This document shows positions 27,410 through 36,578 of a stretch of 64,000 nt of DNA, in pieces; position 1 is the stretch's first letter; the number at the start of each line of letters is the position of its first letter. The notes below the pieces were generated by a model, which worked only from the letters and a program-made list of their open reading frames with translations, made no database searches and was not told where the DNA came from. The DNA is taken from assembly GCA_015296085.1 (NCBI GenBank), contig DVDT01000044.1, positions 1 through 64,000 on the forward strand, written 5' to 3'. The position numbers were made by a program, and so were the translations under genes. This DNA is from Trichormus sp. M33_DOE_039. Its GTDB lineage: Bacteria > Cyanobacteriota > Cyanobacteriia > Cyanobacteriales > Nostocaceae.

Positions 27410-28456
27410 TTAAGAGTCAACAGTCAACAATTGTGATTCGATCTCTGTGGAGTTTAAATCACGACCAATAAACACTAAGCGGGTTTGTCGTGCTTCTGTT
27501 GGTTGCCAGGGACGATCATAAAACTTTTCAAAACGTTTTCCTACACCTTGCATCACTAGGCGCATCGATTTATTCGGAACAGCGACAAAGCCTTTAATAC
27601 GGTAAATTTCTTGTTGGTATGCTAGTGCTTCTAGTTGCTGTTGCAGTTTTTCAGGGTCGAAAGTACGGTCTAAAATAACGTGTGTGGAGTTGATTTCGTC
27701 GTCATGGTCGTGGTCTTCTTCGGTGTCATGATGACTGGGACGACTATCTAAATTATCTTCAACAGCAGCTTCCCATCCTAATAATATAGATGGGTCGAGT
27801 TGACCGCGATCGCTCTCTACCATTTTTACCACTCGCGGTAATTCTTGCTTAACTAATTCCTCAACTTGTGATTTTGTCGCATCATCAACTAAATCAGTTT
27901 TGCTTAACACTACCAAATCTGCACAAGCTAATTGGTCTTCAAACAATTCCTGTAATGGTGTTTCATGTTCTAGGCTATCATCGGCTTGACGTTGGAGTGC
28001 GATCGCTTCCAAATCGCTAGCAAAAGTTCCAGCTGCAACAGCTGCACAATCTACCACTGTCACCACTGCATCGACTGTAGCAGCGTTGCGAATTTCTTGC
28101 CAGCGAAAGGCTTTGACAAGAGGTTTAGGTAAAGCTAATCCAGAGGTTTCAATCACAATGCAGTCAATACTATCCCGGCGTTTGATTAACTCCTGCATTG
28201 TCGGATAAAATTCTTCTTGGACTGTACAGCAGAGACAGCCATTAGTTAATTCAAAAATATTATTTCCGTCCGCTTCATCTTCCGGGCAAATTTGACAGGA
28301 CTTCAACAACTCACCATCAATACCGAGTTCCCCAAATTCGTTGACTAAAACTGCAATACGGCGACCTTGGTTATTTTGTAGGAGGTGGCGAATTAGGCTG
28401 GTTTTACCACTACCTAAAAAGCCTGTAATCACGGTGACGGGAATTTTTGTAGCCAT
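27410..28456 (-). CDS. COG0523 (CobW/YciC-like) GTPase metallochaperone
   Basis: A 348-residue G3E GTPase. The start is placed at the ATG giving MATKIPVTVITGFLGSGKT, the family's standard N-terminus; an in-frame ATG 87 bases upstream would add an unlikely hydrophobic leader. Walker A is GFLGSGKT (12-19), the metal-binding GCLCC is at 73-77, and a His/Asp-rich loop (SHHDTEEDHDHDDE) lies between the GTPase and CobW_C domains. COG0523 proteins deliver Zn, Co or other metals to client enzymes. No cobalamin gene or Zur box was recognised here, so the metal is undecided. Confidence 0.88.
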   Translation of the reverse strand: MATKIPVTVITGFLGSGKTSLIRHLLQNNQGRRIAVLVNEFGELGIDGELLKSCQICPEDEADGNNIFELTNGCLCCTVQEEFYPTMQELIKRRDSIDCIVIETSGLALPKPLVKAFRWQEIRNAATVDAVVTVVDCAAVAAGTFASDLEAIALQRQADDSLEHETPLQELFEDQLACADLVVLSKTDLVDDATKSQVEELVKQELPRVVKMVESDRGQLDPSILLGWEAAVEDNLDSRPSHHDTEEDHDHDDEINSTHVILDRTFDPEKLQQQLEALAYQQEIYRIKGFVAVPNKSMRLVMQGVGKRFEKFYDRPWQPTEARQTRLVFIGRDLNSTEIESQLLTVDS

Positions 28457-28700
28457 TCTAATCAATTCAAAATTCAAAATTTCAGAACGACGATTTTTAA
28501 ACCGTCTCAGAGAGTGTTTGAAAAGTATTATTGCTAACATCAAAATCTTAAAAACCTAACCCCCCTAGCCCTAGGGCTGATTCTTTGTAGCCAGAGAAAA
28601 TTTAGGAATCCAATACTTTTGTTCCTTGATTATTTTGTTTCGCTAAGTAGGCTACGCAGAAATTAGGAGTCTGATTTTTCTCTGTAGAACATGAATTAGC

Positions 28701-28781
28701 CCTACCCCAAACCCCCCTTCCCAACAAGGGAAGGGGGGCTTCAAAGCCTCTCTCCGCTTCGGGGAGAGGTTTGGAGAGGGG
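28701..28781. repeat. Dispersed palindromic repeat block
   Basis: CCCCCCTTCCC at 28712-28722 and GGGAAGGGGGG at 28728-28738 form a perfect stem. CCTCTCTCC and GGGGAGAGG at 28747-28769 form a second stem. Related CTCTCCAAACCTCTC blocks occur at about 33188 and 50452. Confidence 0.7.
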
Positions 28782-28951
28782 TTCTTGGTATACTTTTCGA
28801 CTTTTCACATATCATCGTGAGGGCGCAATACATTGCACCCCTAAACGTGTATCTTATATCGCTATATTATTAGGCATTTTAACTAGCCAAAATTCAGTTC
28901 CTTCTAGAAACAAGGATGGCTTGACTTGCTGTGACTCAATCATATATAAAT

Positions 28952-28986
28952 ATTGCTAAATGTAACGATATCTTAAATCTAAAAAC
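28952..28986 (+). promoter_or_regulatory. Direct repeat unit 1 upstream of cpcB
   Basis: A 35-base unit containing TAAATGTAACGATA and TTAAATCT. It recurs at 29036-29070 with about 28 of 35 identical positions and 84-base spacing. It could be an activator site or enhancer-like element of the phycocyanin promoter. Function is inference. Confidence 0.45.
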
Positions 28987-29035
28987 TCCATTAAAAATAC
29001 ACAGTCACGAAATCCAATCATAATTGTTTCTAAAT

Positions 29036-29070
29036 GTTGTTAAATGTAACGATAATTTAAGTCTGAAGAC
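29036..29070 (+). promoter_or_regulatory. Direct repeat unit 2 upstream of cpcB
   Basis: The second unit sharing TAAATGTAACGATA with the copy at 28952-28986. It ends about 90 bases before the L box, in the same orientation. Confidence 0.45.
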
Positions 29071-29159
29071 AAAATGAAAATAAAAACAACCCTTGAAGCA
29101 TAAGGATTTCAGCCTTTACTTAATATTTTTTAACCAATTCTCTGGTGACACTTCAGAAA

Positions 29160-29177
29160 TTGCACAAAATTTGCACA
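29160..29177 (+). promoter_or_regulatory. L box (RcaC binding site)
   Basis: TTGCACA at 29160-29166, a four-base spacer AAAT, and TTGCACA at 29171-29177. This matches the L-box consensus TTGCACA-N4-TTGCACA exactly, the direct repeat bound by the response regulator RcaC in type III chromatic acclimation of Fremyella. There it activates the red-light phycocyanin operon and pcyA and represses green-light genes. Its place 364 bases upstream of cpcB on the coding strand supports red-light activation here. Confidence 0.85.
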
Positions 29178-29540
29178 AATGTATTGCTTTAATCAAATTC
29201 AGGTTCAAACAACTTCTGAACTCGTTGCCCTTGATGGAGAAAGTTCAGTGTCTCAAAACCTGATGAATAACTATTTCATTATCTGGGATTGTTAAGTCTT
29301 AGGGAAATAGTTGTGATGAAGCTTCGCAATCTTGATTTATAGCTGTGCTTTGAGTTAATAGGAATTAGCTAGAAGTTTAACGGTGAATTCTGCCCTGATT
29401 TACCAGCAATTTAAACTTGCCGATGACTTTTGGCCTGCTGATCTTTCGATGAATGACGATGCTTATCCCCATCAACGACTCAGATTTTTGAACCGAATTG
29501 GAATAAACAGCATACTAAATAGTGATTAGGAGAAGCTGTA

Positions 29541-30059
29541 ATGCTTGACGCTTTTACCAAAGTAGTTTCCCAAGCTGATACAAGAGGCTCATACGTCAGC
29601 GATGCAGAAATCGATGCGCTCAAAGATATGGTAGCTGCTGGTGCTAAACGCATGGACGTAGTGAACCGGATTACAGGCAATGCCTCTACAATCGTTGCCA
29701 ATGCAGCACGGACACTATTTGAAGAGCAACCCCAGTTGATTCAACCCGGTGGTAATGCTTACACAAACCGCCGCATGGCTGCTTGCTTACGTGACATGGA
29801 AATCATCTTACGCTATGTTACCTACGCTGTATTCACAGGTGATGCTAGCGTTTTAGACGATCGCTGTTTGAACGGTCTGCGGGAAACATATCAAGCATTA
29901 GGCGTTCCTGGCCCCTCTGTAGCGACTGGTGTTAACAAAATGAAAGAAGCAGCGATCGCGATCGCTAACGACCCCAGTGGCGTTACCCGTGGTGACTGTA
30001 GCTCCTTGATGGCTGAGTTAAGCAGCTACTTTGATCGCGCTGCTGCCGCAGTTGGCTAG
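29541..30059 (+). CDS. cpcB: C-phycocyanin beta subunit
   Basis: The beta chain of phycocyanin, which forms the rods of the phycobilisome on the thylakoid surface. The 172-residue protein shows Cys82 in [12 protein letters not shown] and Cys153 in RGDCSS, the two phycocyanobilin attachment sites. Asn72 in GGNAYTN is the conserved position for N-methylation by Cpc[13 protein letters not shown] and RYVTYAVF are phycocyanin rather than phycoerythrocyanin in character. AGGAG lies upstream of the ATG. It is first in a five-gene operon with the order B-A-H-I-D of the inducible cpc2 operon. The L box upstream implies light-colour control. Confidence 0.95.
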   Translation: MLDAFTKVVSQADTRGSYVSDAEIDALKDMVAAGAKRMDVVNRITGNASTIVANAARTLFEEQPQLIQPGGNAYTNRRMAACLRDMEIILRYVTYAVFTGDASVLDDRCLNGLRETYQALGVPGPSVATGVNKMKEAAIAIANDPSGVTRGDCSSLMAELSSYFDRAAAAVG

Positions 30060-30087
30060 AGCAAAAAGGCAAGAGTAAAAAGGTGAA

Positions 30088-30126
30088 CCACTGCGTTGGG
30101 CGGCTCTGCCGACTTGTAGCAAGTGG
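30088..30126. repeat. 39-base dispersed palindromic repeat within the operon
   Basis: It begins CCACTGCGTTG and ends TTGTAGCAAGTGG, with a G/C-rich inner part that can fold. A second copy with a different inner stem lies at 50484-50522. It occupies the unusually long 232-base gap between cpcB and cpcA. Confidence 0.75.
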
Positions 30127-30291
30127 TGAACCCGTAGAGCACTCATTAAAAAGAAAGAATGATTGTCTAAGCTTTCTGTCTATTTTCGATGGTTGCTTTG
30201 TTTACTGCCAATTTGTCCTAGCAATCTTCTCAAAGATTGATTTCTTTTGTCTGAAGCACAACTTTACATATTTGTTGAAAGGATCATCAGC

Positions 30292-30780
30292 ATGAAAACA
30301 CCTTTAACCGAAGCCGTCGCTACCGCAGATTCTCAAGGCCGGTTTCTCAGCTCCACAGAACTTCAAGTTGCATTTGGTCGTTTCCGTCAAGCTTCTGCTA
30401 GCTTAGATGCAGCTAAAGCTTTGAGCAGTAAAGCCAGCAGTTTGGCTTCTGGTGCTGCTAATGCAGTTTACCAAAAGTTCCCCTACACCACCCAAATGCA
30501 AGGTAAAAACTTCGCTGCTGATCAGCGTGGTAAAGACAAATGCGTACGTGACATCGGTTACTACATTCGCATTATCACCTACTGTCTAATTGCAGGTGGT
30601 ACAGGCCCTCTAGATGACTACTTAATCGGTGGTTTGACAGAAATCAACCGCACCTTTGATTTGTCTCCCAGCTGGTACGTTGAAGCTCTCAAGTACATCA
30701 AAGCTAATCATGGCTTGAGTGGCGACCCTGCTGTAGAAGCAAATTCCTACATTGACTACGCTATCAACGCTCTGAGCTAG
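30292..30780 (+). CDS. cpcA: C-phycocyanin alpha subunit
   Basis: The alpha chain that pairs with CpcB. The ATG at 30292 gives 162 residues, the standard length, starting [20 protein letters not shown] with AAGGA upstream. The longer in-frame TTG start is discarded. Cys84 in [10 protein letters not shown] is the single bilin attachment site. [19 protein letters not shown] and [11 protein letters not shown] are the conserved C-terminal blocks. CpcA rather than PecA is supported by the sequence and by the absence of pecE/pecF lyase genes downstream. No cpcE/cpcF lyase pair follows either, so chromophorylation depends on enzymes encoded elsewhere. Confidence 0.95.
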   Translation: MKTPLTEAVATADSQGRFLSSTELQVAFGRFRQASASLDAAKALSSKASSLASGAANAVYQKFPYTTQMQGKNFAADQRGKDKCVRDIGYYIRIITYCLIAGGTGPLDDYLIGGLTEINRTFDLSPSWYVEALKYIKANHGLSGDPAVEANSYIDYAINALS

Positions 30781-30790
30781 ATTTTGACTT

Positions 30791-30857
30791 CTGCCCAGAA
30801 CAACTAAAAGCTGTGAATGCTAACTTTCTAGCAAGGGCAGTTTTTCGGGGTTCTGGG
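30791..30857 (+). promoter_or_regulatory. Overlapping hairpins between cpcA and linker genes (possible attenuator)
   Basis: CTGCCC at 30791-30796 can pair with GGGCAG at 30835-30840, followed by five T. CCCAGAAC at 30794-30801 can alternatively pair with GTTCTGGG at 30850-30857, near a second T run. The two stems share CCC and are mutually exclusive. Partial termination here would explain why subunit mRNA normally exceeds linker mRNA. Confidence 0.5.
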
Positions 30858-30894
30858 TATGTTTTTTCCTTGTACAAATTAAGGAGATTGACTC

Positions 30895-31704
30895 ATGACT
30901 AGTTCTACGGCAGCCAGTCAGCTAGGATTTGAGCCATTTGCCAGCACACCCCCCACAGAATTGCGGGCGAATGAAGATGTACAAGCAGTAATTCATGCTG
31001 CTTATCGGCAGGTGTTTGGCAATGAACACCTGATGCAAAGCGAACGCCTCACCAGTGCAGAATCGTTATTGCAGCAGGGTAACATTACCGTTCGGGATTT
31101 TGTGCGGTTGCTAGCACAGTCTGAATTATACCGAAACAAGTTCTTTTACTCCACACCCCAAGTCCGCTTCATTGAATTGAACTATAAGCATCTGCTCGGT
31201 CGTGCGCCTTATGATGAAGCCGAGATTGCCTACCATGTCGATCTCTATATAGAAAAAGGCTACGAAGCAGAAATTGATTCTTATATAGATTCACTGGAAT
31301 ATCAAGAAAACTTTGGAGAATCAATTGTTCCGCATTATCGGGGCTTTGCTACTCAAACAGGACAAAAAACCGTAGGTTTCAACCGAATGTTTCAGATTTA
31401 CCGGGGATATGCGAACAGCGATCGCTCCCAAGGTAAAAATAAATCTGCGTGGCTAACCAATGATCTAGCTCGGAATTTGGCTAATCCGGTGCAGACTCCT
31501 AACTTCGGGCGGGGACTAACTGGTACAATTGCAGGCGATCGTGGGCAGCTTTACCGCATCAGATTTACGCAGGCAGATAGAGGACGGAATCCTCAAATTC
31601 GGCGTAGCGTGAAGGAATATTTAGTCAGCTATGACCAACTCTCACCAACTCTGCAAAGACTAAATCAGAGAGGTAGCCGAGTAGTTAATATTTCTCCTGC
31701 CTGA
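30895..31704 (+). CDS. cpcH: Phycobilisome rod linker (CpcH type)
   Basis: A 269-residue rod linker that joins phycocyanin hexamers and tunes their spectra. The PBS linker domain (about 20-180) shows [38 protein letters not shown] and [19 protein letters not shown]. The C-terminal CpcD-like domain (about 215-269) shows LYRIRFTQ and ends with [15 protein letters not shown] precedes the ATG. It is the first of two tandem rod linkers; in Fremyella the inducible cpc2 operon carries cpcH2 and cpcI2 in this place. The exact rod position is inferred from order. Confidence 0.88.
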   Translation: MTSSTAASQLGFEPFASTPPTELRANEDVQAVIHAAYRQVFGNEHLMQSERLTSAESLLQQGNITVRDFVRLLAQSELYRNKFFYSTPQVRFIELNYKHLLGRAPYDEAEIAYHVDLYIEKGYEAEIDSYIDSLEYQENFGESIVPHYRGFATQTGQKTVGFNRMFQIYRGYANSDRSQGKNKSAWLTNDLARNLANPVQTPNFGRGLTGTIAGDRGQLYRIRFTQADRGRNPQIRRSVKEYLVSYDQLSPTLQRLNQRGSRVVNISPA

Positions 31705-31762
31705 TCGAAATAAGCAGGGGGGCAGAGAGCAAGGGGCAGGGGAAGAATGATTTTTATTTAAT

Positions 31763-31790
31763 CCCCAGTCCCCAATCCCCAGTCCCCAAT
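31763..31790. repeat. STRR1 array, four perfect CCCCART units
   Basis: CCCCAGT, CCCCAAT, CCCCAGT and CCCCAAT in perfect tandem lie between the two rod-linker genes, 29 bases before the second start codon. Confidence 0.9.
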
Positions 31791-31819
31791 AATTTTGCAA
31801 TATTCAAGGAGTCCTATTC

Positions 31820-32692
31820 GTGCCAATTACAACCGCAGCATCTCGTTTGGGAACTACAGCGTTTGACCAAACACGCCCTGTTGAACTGCGTCCCAACTGG
31901 ACAACAGAAGATGCCAAAAATGTCATCTGGGCAGTTTATCGTCAGGTATTAGGTAACGACCACCTGATGCAGTCAGAACGCCTTACCAGCTTGGAATCCT
32001 TGCTGACCAATGGACAAATCAGCGTCCGGGATTTTGTCCGAGGAGTAGCTAAATCTGAGTTATACAAAACCAAGTTTCTTTATCCCCATTTTCAAACTAG
32101 GGTAATCGAATTAAACTTTAAACACTTGTTGGGACGCGCTCCCTACGATGAAGCAGAAGTGATTGAGCATCTCGATCGCTATCAAAATCACGGCTTTGAT
32201 GCAGACATCGATTCCTATATCGATTCTGTCGAATATGATACATACTTTGGGGATGCGATCGTTCCCTACTACCGTGACTTTGTAACCACAGGAATAGGTC
32301 AAAAAACCGTTGGCTTTACCCGGATGTTCCGTTTATACCGTGGCTATGCTAACAGCGATCGCTCTCAGCTAGCAGGTACAAGTTCTCGCCTAGCAACTGA
32401 CTTGGCAAGAAATAGTGCCTCTGCCATCATTGCTCCTTCCGGTGGGACTGAAGGTTGGGCTTATCAAGCTGCCAAGAAAGGTACTGCACCCAGCCGCACC
32501 TTTGGCAGATCCTCCCAAGGTTCTACTTCCCGTCTTTACCGCATTGAAGTGGCAGGAATTAGTTTGCCCAGATATCCCAAAGTTCGTCGTAGCAATAAAG
32601 AGTTTATTGTTCCCTACGAACAGCTATCCAGCACTTTGCAGCAAATCAATAAGTTAGGCGGTAAGGTCGCTAGCATCACCATCGCACAATAG
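31820..32692 (+). CDS. cpcI: Phycobilisome rod linker (CpcI type)
   Basis: The second rod linker, 290 residues, from a GTG start with AAGGAG eight bases upstream. The PBS linker domain contains [38 protein letters not shown] and [16 protein letters not shown], clearly paralogous to the preceding gene. A Gly/Ser/Ala-rich hinge (about 200-235) leads into a CpcD-like domain with LYRIEVAG, ending KVASITIAQ. Its place fits the disc-distal or middle rod linker of the inducible phycocyanin. Confidence 0.88.
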   Translation: MPITTAASRLGTTAFDQTRPVELRPNWTTEDAKNVIWAVYRQVLGNDHLMQSERLTSLESLLTNGQISVRDFVRGVAKSELYKTKFLYPHFQTRVIELNFKHLLGRAPYDEAEVIEHLDRYQNHGFDADIDSYIDSVEYDTYFGDAIVPYYRDFVTTGIGQKTVGFTRMFRLYRGYANSDRSQLAGTSSRLATDLARNSASAIIAPSGGTEGWAYQAAKKGTAPSRTFGRSSQGSTSRLYRIEVAGISLPRYPKVRRSNKEFIVPYEQLSSTLQQINKLGGKVASITIAQ

Positions 32693-32706
32693 GAGATAGA
32701 ACCATC

Positions 32707-32964
32707 ATGTTGGTACAGCCACGCATGAACGCCTCAAGTTCAACCTCAGACAGTCGCGTTTTTGTCTATGAAGTAGAAGGATTAAAACAGAGCGAGCAAA
32801 CCGAAAACAACAAGTATCCGGTTCGCAATAGCAGCACCATTCTGATTCAAGTCCCCTACAGCCGTATGAATGATGAGATGCGACGCATTACCCGCTTAGG
32901 TGGCAAAATTGTGAACATCCGTCCCCTGAGTGAAACTGTAACAGCAGCTGAATCAGAAGACTAA
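32707..32964 (+). CDS. cpcD: Rod-capping linker CpcD
   Basis: An 85-residue small linker that caps the distal end of the phycobilisome rod. The CpcD domain is complete: SRVFVYEVEGLKQSEQ, YPVRNSSTILIQVPYSRMN and RITRLGGKIVNIRPL. GGAG precedes the ATG and only 14 bases separate it from the preceding gene. It is the last gene of the operon and is followed by a strong terminator. Confidence 0.92.
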   Translation: MLVQPRMNASSSTSDSRVFVYEVEGLKQSEQTENNKYPVRNSSTILIQVPYSRMNDEMRRITRLGGKIVNIRPLSETVTAAESED

Positions 32965-32990
32965 TAAATAACAATTTGATATTTACTTTA

Positions 32991-33028
32991 TGGGTGTAGA
33001 AAAGTGAAAGTTTCTGCACCCATTTTAT
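32991..33028 (+). terminator. Terminator of the phycocyanin operon
   Basis: TGGGTGTAGAAA at 32991-33002 pairs with TTTCTGCACCCA at 33011-33022 (one wobble) around an 8-base loop, followed by TTTTAT. Confidence 0.88.
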
Positions 33029-33074
33029 ATAAAAAAAATTCTACTGGAGTTGTAGCAATTGTAAATATAGGACT

Positions 33075-33421
33075 GATACCAATTCGCAATTCGCAATTAA
33101 AAAACTGAGATGCAGCAAAACTTTCAGGGTTTACATCTGTATCAGGTTTTTCGTGAAATGGTATGACTTTTCACGGGATCTGGAAAACCCCTCTCCAAAC
33201 CTCTCCCCTACAAGGAAAGAGGCTTGAATTTTTCCTCCTTCCCTCGCAGGGAAGGGGGTTAGGGGGTTAGGTTTTACGTTAGCTTTTCCACATAACGTGA
33301 AAAGTCAGAAATATAGGAGGGTACAGGTAATAGGTGACAGAGTTAAACTGCACTGTAGAGACGTTACATGCAACGTCTCTACATCATTTATTTGGTGCAA
33401 CTTCATAGAGAATTGGTATTA
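33075..33421. mobile_element. MITE-like composite element with ATACCAATTC ends
   Basis: GATACCAATTC at the left and GAATTGGTATT at the right form terminal inverted repeats around about 330 noncoding bases. Inside are a CTCTCCAAACCTCTC block and a perfect palindrome, TGTAGAGACGTT/AACGTCTCTACA at 33355-33384, of a kind I recognise as recurrent in Nostoc genomes. No transposase is encoded. The boundary call is inference; no clear target duplication is seen. Confidence 0.45.
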
Positions 33422-33587
33422 AGTGAACGAGTATTATAGTCTCTCAATAGCGAAATACTTCTAGCTTCTATTCGTGCTACAAAAGTTTGCTCTTCACGCT
33501 TAAGATTTTTGATTATGTAAATTTCATGCCAAAGTGCAAATTAACAGAGCGCGATAATGCCTAGTGATACGATAACAGCATGAAAGC

Positions 33588-34445
33588 GTGAATACACAAC
33601 TCCTCATTTCTCCTCAAGAACTCACGTCTCTGTTAACAGCAAAATCTCCACGAACTGTCATTATTGATACACGCGCTCCAGAAGAATATGCTATTGCTCA
33701 TATTCCTCAATCTATCAATATCCGAGATTTCTTTAGTTATCTTTTAGAAAATTCCTATCCTGCTGGATTAAAAAAATTGCAAGAATATTTCGCCAAAATT
33801 ATGAGCGAGGTAGGAATATCCGGTGCAGAACGTTTAGTTGTGTATGAAGATGCTTTGAATAGAGGTTACGGTCAATCTTGTAGAGCCGCTTTTTTATTAA
33901 AATATTTGGGTTGTCCTCATGTATCTGTTTTACATGGAGGATATAAAGCTTGGTTAGCGGCGGAATTACCCACCACTGATGAAGTCCTTGAATTTGAGAG
34001 CAGCATATTTAGATTGCATCCGCAAGCTGAGATGATGGTGACAACAATCGAAATGTTGGAGGCAATCAATAATCCAGCGATTATAAAATTAGATGTGCGC
34101 GATCGCAATGAATGGCAAGGACTCAGTTCTTCGCCCTACGGTACTGATTTTTGCCCACGCAAAGGCAGAATCCCCAATGCAACATGGCTAGAATGGCATC
34201 AGTTGATGACTTCTGACTCAGGAATCCCCTTGTTTCGTTCCAAAACAGAGATTTTAGAAATTTGCCAATCTTTAGGTATTACTTCTGAGTCAGTTGTGTA
34301 TATATATTGCTTTAAAGGTTCTAGGGCTGCTAATGTTCTGTTTGCTTTGCAAGAGGCGGGAATTAACGCCAAAAACTATTTTGGTTCTTGGAATGAGTGG
34401 TCTCGTGATTTCTCGTTACCGATTGATAACACAGTAATTCAGTAG
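33588..34445 (+). CDS. Thiosulfate/3-mercaptopyruvate sulfurtransferase (two rhodanese domains)
   Basis: A 285-residue sulfurtransferase that moves sulfane sulfur from thiosulfate or mercaptopyruvate to an acceptor such as cyanide or a thiol. The inactive N-terminal rhodanese domain (about 1-130) has RTVIIDTRAPEEYAIAHIP, and the catalytic C-terminal domain (about 150-280) has IYCFKGSRAANV with nucleophile Cys241. The CFKGSRA loop differs from the classical CRKGVT (thiosulfate) and CGSGVT (mercaptopyruvate), so the donor is uncertain. The start is a GTG without a strong ribosome binding site. Confidence 0.85.
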   Translation: MNTQLLISPQELTSLLTAKSPRTVIIDTRAPEEYAIAHIPQSINIRDFFSYLLENSYPAGLKKLQEYFAKIMSEVGISGAERLVVYEDALNRGYGQSCRAAFLLKYLGCPHVSVLHGGYKAWLAAELPTTDEVLEFESSIFRLHPQAEMMVTTIEMLEAINNPAIIKLDVRDRNEWQGLSSSPYGTDFCPRKGRIPNATWLEWHQLMTSDSGIPLFRSKTEILEICQSLGITSESVVYIYCFKGSRAANVLFALQEAGINAKNYFGSWNEWSRDFSLPIDNTVIQ

Positions 34446-34502
34446 GATTTGGGCATGGGGCATCAACAGTGAACAGTCACTACAATTTTCTGCTCGCCCT
34501 GT

Positions 34503-34537
34503 ATCCAGTCCCCATTACCCAGTCCCCAGTACCCACT
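34503..34537. repeat. STRR1 array abutting the chlD stop codon
   Basis: ATCCAGT, CCCCATT, ACCCAGT, CCCCAGT and ACCCACT run in tandem and end within the chlD stop codon (34536-34538). The repeat thus forms the immediate 3' boundary of chlD. Confidence 0.8.
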
Positions 34538-36575
34538 AACGAGATTTTAAATCAGCGATCGCACCTTTGGTCATAGCAGCAATGGCTTTATCGGTAGCTT
34601 TCGGTAAGTGGTAATATTTACCGCCAGCTGTTTGGGCTAACTCTTTGGCAAAGCCAGTAGAGACAAATTTACTCTCTGTATCTATTACTAATAGTTGCAT
34701 TCCCAAACCGCGAATTCTGGCGGCGATTTCTAGTAATTCCCCTTTGATGTCTGGTTTTTCTCCCGGTTCTTGGGGTTCGCCTAAAGACCGCGACAAGGGA
34801 ATGTTACCGCGTCCATCAGTAATTGCCACAATCACAACTTGCCCGATATCTCCACTCATTTGGGCATTTAAACCGATACGGACAGCTTGGGTGATACCAT
34901 GTGCTAGGGGTGAACCGCCGCCACAGGGTAATCTTTCTAAGCGGTTGCGCGCTAAAGCAATGGAACGGGTGGGAGGTAGTAGAACTTCGGCTTGTTCTCC
35001 CCGGAAGGGAATCAATGCTACTTGGTCGCGGTTTTGATAGGCTTCCGTTAACAGTTGCATGACTGCACCTTTAGCTGATTGCATCCGGTTCAAGGCCATC
35101 GACCCGGAAGCATCTACGACAAACACAACTAACGCCCCGGCTTTGCGGACTAAGCGTTTTGAGCGAATGTCACCTTGTTCGACAATGACTTTTCTGTTTG
35201 GCTGTCTCTCCCGGCGGGCTTTTTGGTAGGGTGCAGCCGCCCTCAAGGTTGCATCTACAGCTATGCGGCGGACTTTGCCTTTGGGCAACATCGGCTTGAT
35301 GTAGCGTCCCCGGTCATCGGAGAAGATAATGCTGCGACTACCAGATTTACCTTGACGTTGTGCCATTTGAGCAAAGTACAGCACACTGTCATCCAGAATT
35401 ACCCCTTCCGGGTCAAAGATAAATTCTTCCGGGATGCTGGGGGGTTCTTGCTCTTCTGGTTCGTCTGGTTGGTCTTCCTTGTCTTCTTCTTCCTCTTCCT
35501 CTTGTTGGTCTTGTTCTGACTCGTCTTGACTTTGTGGCGGTGGTGGCGGTGGTTGGTCTGGGGGTGGTGTCTGCACAACAGTCGCCCGTGGGACAATGAC
35601 CAATTCTACAGCCCGGCGTAAGTCGTCAGCATTGACGGTGGCTCGACCATCTAAAGCCGCAGCTGCTTTGGCTACACGTACTGCAAATAATTCTGCCCGA
35701 TGTCCTTGGACACCGCCGCGAATGGCTTCATCAACTAAATAAGCAATTTGTTCACGGGTGATGGTGACATCTTTCAACCATTCCCGTGCGAGGATGATTT
35801 GGGTTTTCAGCGCGTCGATATCTTCGCTATACTGCTGGAGAAAATCTTGGGGTGATTTGGAATAGGCGATCGCTTGCTCAACTGCTTGTACTCTTTGATC
35901 TAGACCGAGAACACCGTCAGCAGAAAGAGCGATCGCAATTCTATCTAATAAATGTTCTCGTAATGCCCCTTCTTCTGGGTTATAGGTGGCGATAAACAGA
36001 GGTTTGCAAGGATGCTGAAAACTTATCCCTTCCCGTTCGATTTGGTTACGTCCTTCCGAGAGGACGGTTAATAGCTGGTTGGATATCTGGTCATCTAAAA
36101 GATTGATTTCATCTACATACAGCACGCCTCGGTTAGCTGTGGCGAGTAACCCAGGCTGAAAGATGGTATCTCCTTGCTTCACTGACTGTTCTACATCCAC
36201 AGAACCGAGGAGACGGTCTTCAGTTACGCCGAGGGGTATTTGCACGAAGGGCGCAGGGACGATTTGCGTCGGGACATCCTGAATATCTTTATCGGCGCAC
36301 TCAGCCAACAGATAATCATCCCATTCTTCTGGGTGGTTGGGGTCGCAGTTGCTGACTGAATTAGTAACAACTTCAATCGGTGGTAACAAGGCGTGAATAG
36401 CACGTGCCATTACTGATTTTGCCGTACCGCGACGACCTGCGATCGCTACTCCTCCCAAGCCAGGATCGACTGCTGCTAACAGCAAAGCAAGTTTAATGGC
36501 TTCTTGACCGACTACAGCCGTCAAGGGGAAAGAATTAATTGTCGGGTTGATAGTAGGCGCAGGCATGGTTTGCAA
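34536..36575 (-). CDS. chlD: Magnesium chelatase ATPase subunit D
   Basis: ChlD works with ChlI and ChlH to insert Mg2+ into protoporphyrin IX, the first committed step of chlorophyll synthesis. The 679-residue length is typical. The AAA+ domain (about 15-340) starts [20 protein letters not shown] and has the degenerate Walker A GRRGTAKS. An acidic, Pro-rich linker with runs of Pro and Glu (about 340-400) follows. The C-terminal von Willebrand A domain has the MIDAS motif DASGSMA (near residue 490), and ITDGRGNIP carries a second metal-site segment. STRR arrays flank both ends. ChlH is encoded about 6.5 kb away; ChlI is not in the window. Confidence 0.96.
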   Translation of the reverse strand: MQTMPAPTINPTINSFPLTAVVGQEAIKLALLLAAVDPGLGGVAIAGRRGTAKSVMARAIHALLPPIEVVTNSVSNCDPNHPEEWDDYLLAECADKDIQDVPTQIVPAPFVQIPLGVTEDRLLGSVDVEQSVKQGDTIFQPGLLATANRGVLYVDEINLLDDQISNQLLTVLSEGRNQIEREGISFQHPCKPLFIATYNPEEGALREHLLDRIAIALSADGVLGLDQRVQAVEQAIAYSKSPQDFLQQYSEDIDALKTQIILAREWLKDVTITREQIAYLVDEAIRGGVQGHRAELFAVRVAKAAAALDGRATVNADDLRRAVELVIVPRATVVQTPPPDQPPPPPPQSQDESEQDQQEEEEEEDKEDQPDEPEEQEPPSIPEEFIFDPEGVILDDSVLYFAQMAQRQGKSGSRSIIFSDDRGRYIKPMLPKGKVRRIAVDATLRAAAPYQKARRERQPNRKVIVEQGDIRSKRLVRKAGALVVFVVDASGSMALNRMQSAKGAVMQLLTEAYQNRDQVALIPFRGEQAEVLLPPTRSIALARNRLERLPCGGGSPLAHGITQAVRIGLNAQMSGDIGQVVIVAITDGRGNIPLSRSLGEPQEPGEKPDIKGELLEIAARIRGLGMQLLVIDTESKFVSTGFAKELAQTAGGKYYHLPKATDKAIAAMTKGAIADLKSR

Positions 36576-36578
36576 ATA

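Larger units (their letters stand above)
28544..29540. other. Upstream region of the phycocyanin operon
   Basis: About 1 kb between the metallochaperone and cpcB. It holds a G/C-rich palindromic repeat block (about 28701-28781), a pair of 35-base imperfect direct repeats (28952-28986 and 29036-29070), an L box (29160-29177) and a leader of about 360 bases with an AGGAG before cpcB. Short ORFs here look accidental. Confidence 0.7.

Noticed and set aside
30083-30295. 70-codon ORF between cpcB and cpcA
   Set aside because: It consists mainly of the dispersed repeat and ends within the cpcA start; no ribosome binding site.
31763-31790. CRISPR-like tandem repeat
   Set aside because: Seven-base units without spacers are STRR1 microrepeats. 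No CRISPR array was found in the window.
29541-32964. Phycoerythrocyanin (pec) operon
   Set aside because: Subunit sequences read as C-phycocyanin (CpcA Cys84 context, CpcB blocks), and no pecE/pecF lyase genes follow. The B-A-H-I-D order fits an inducible cpc operon.
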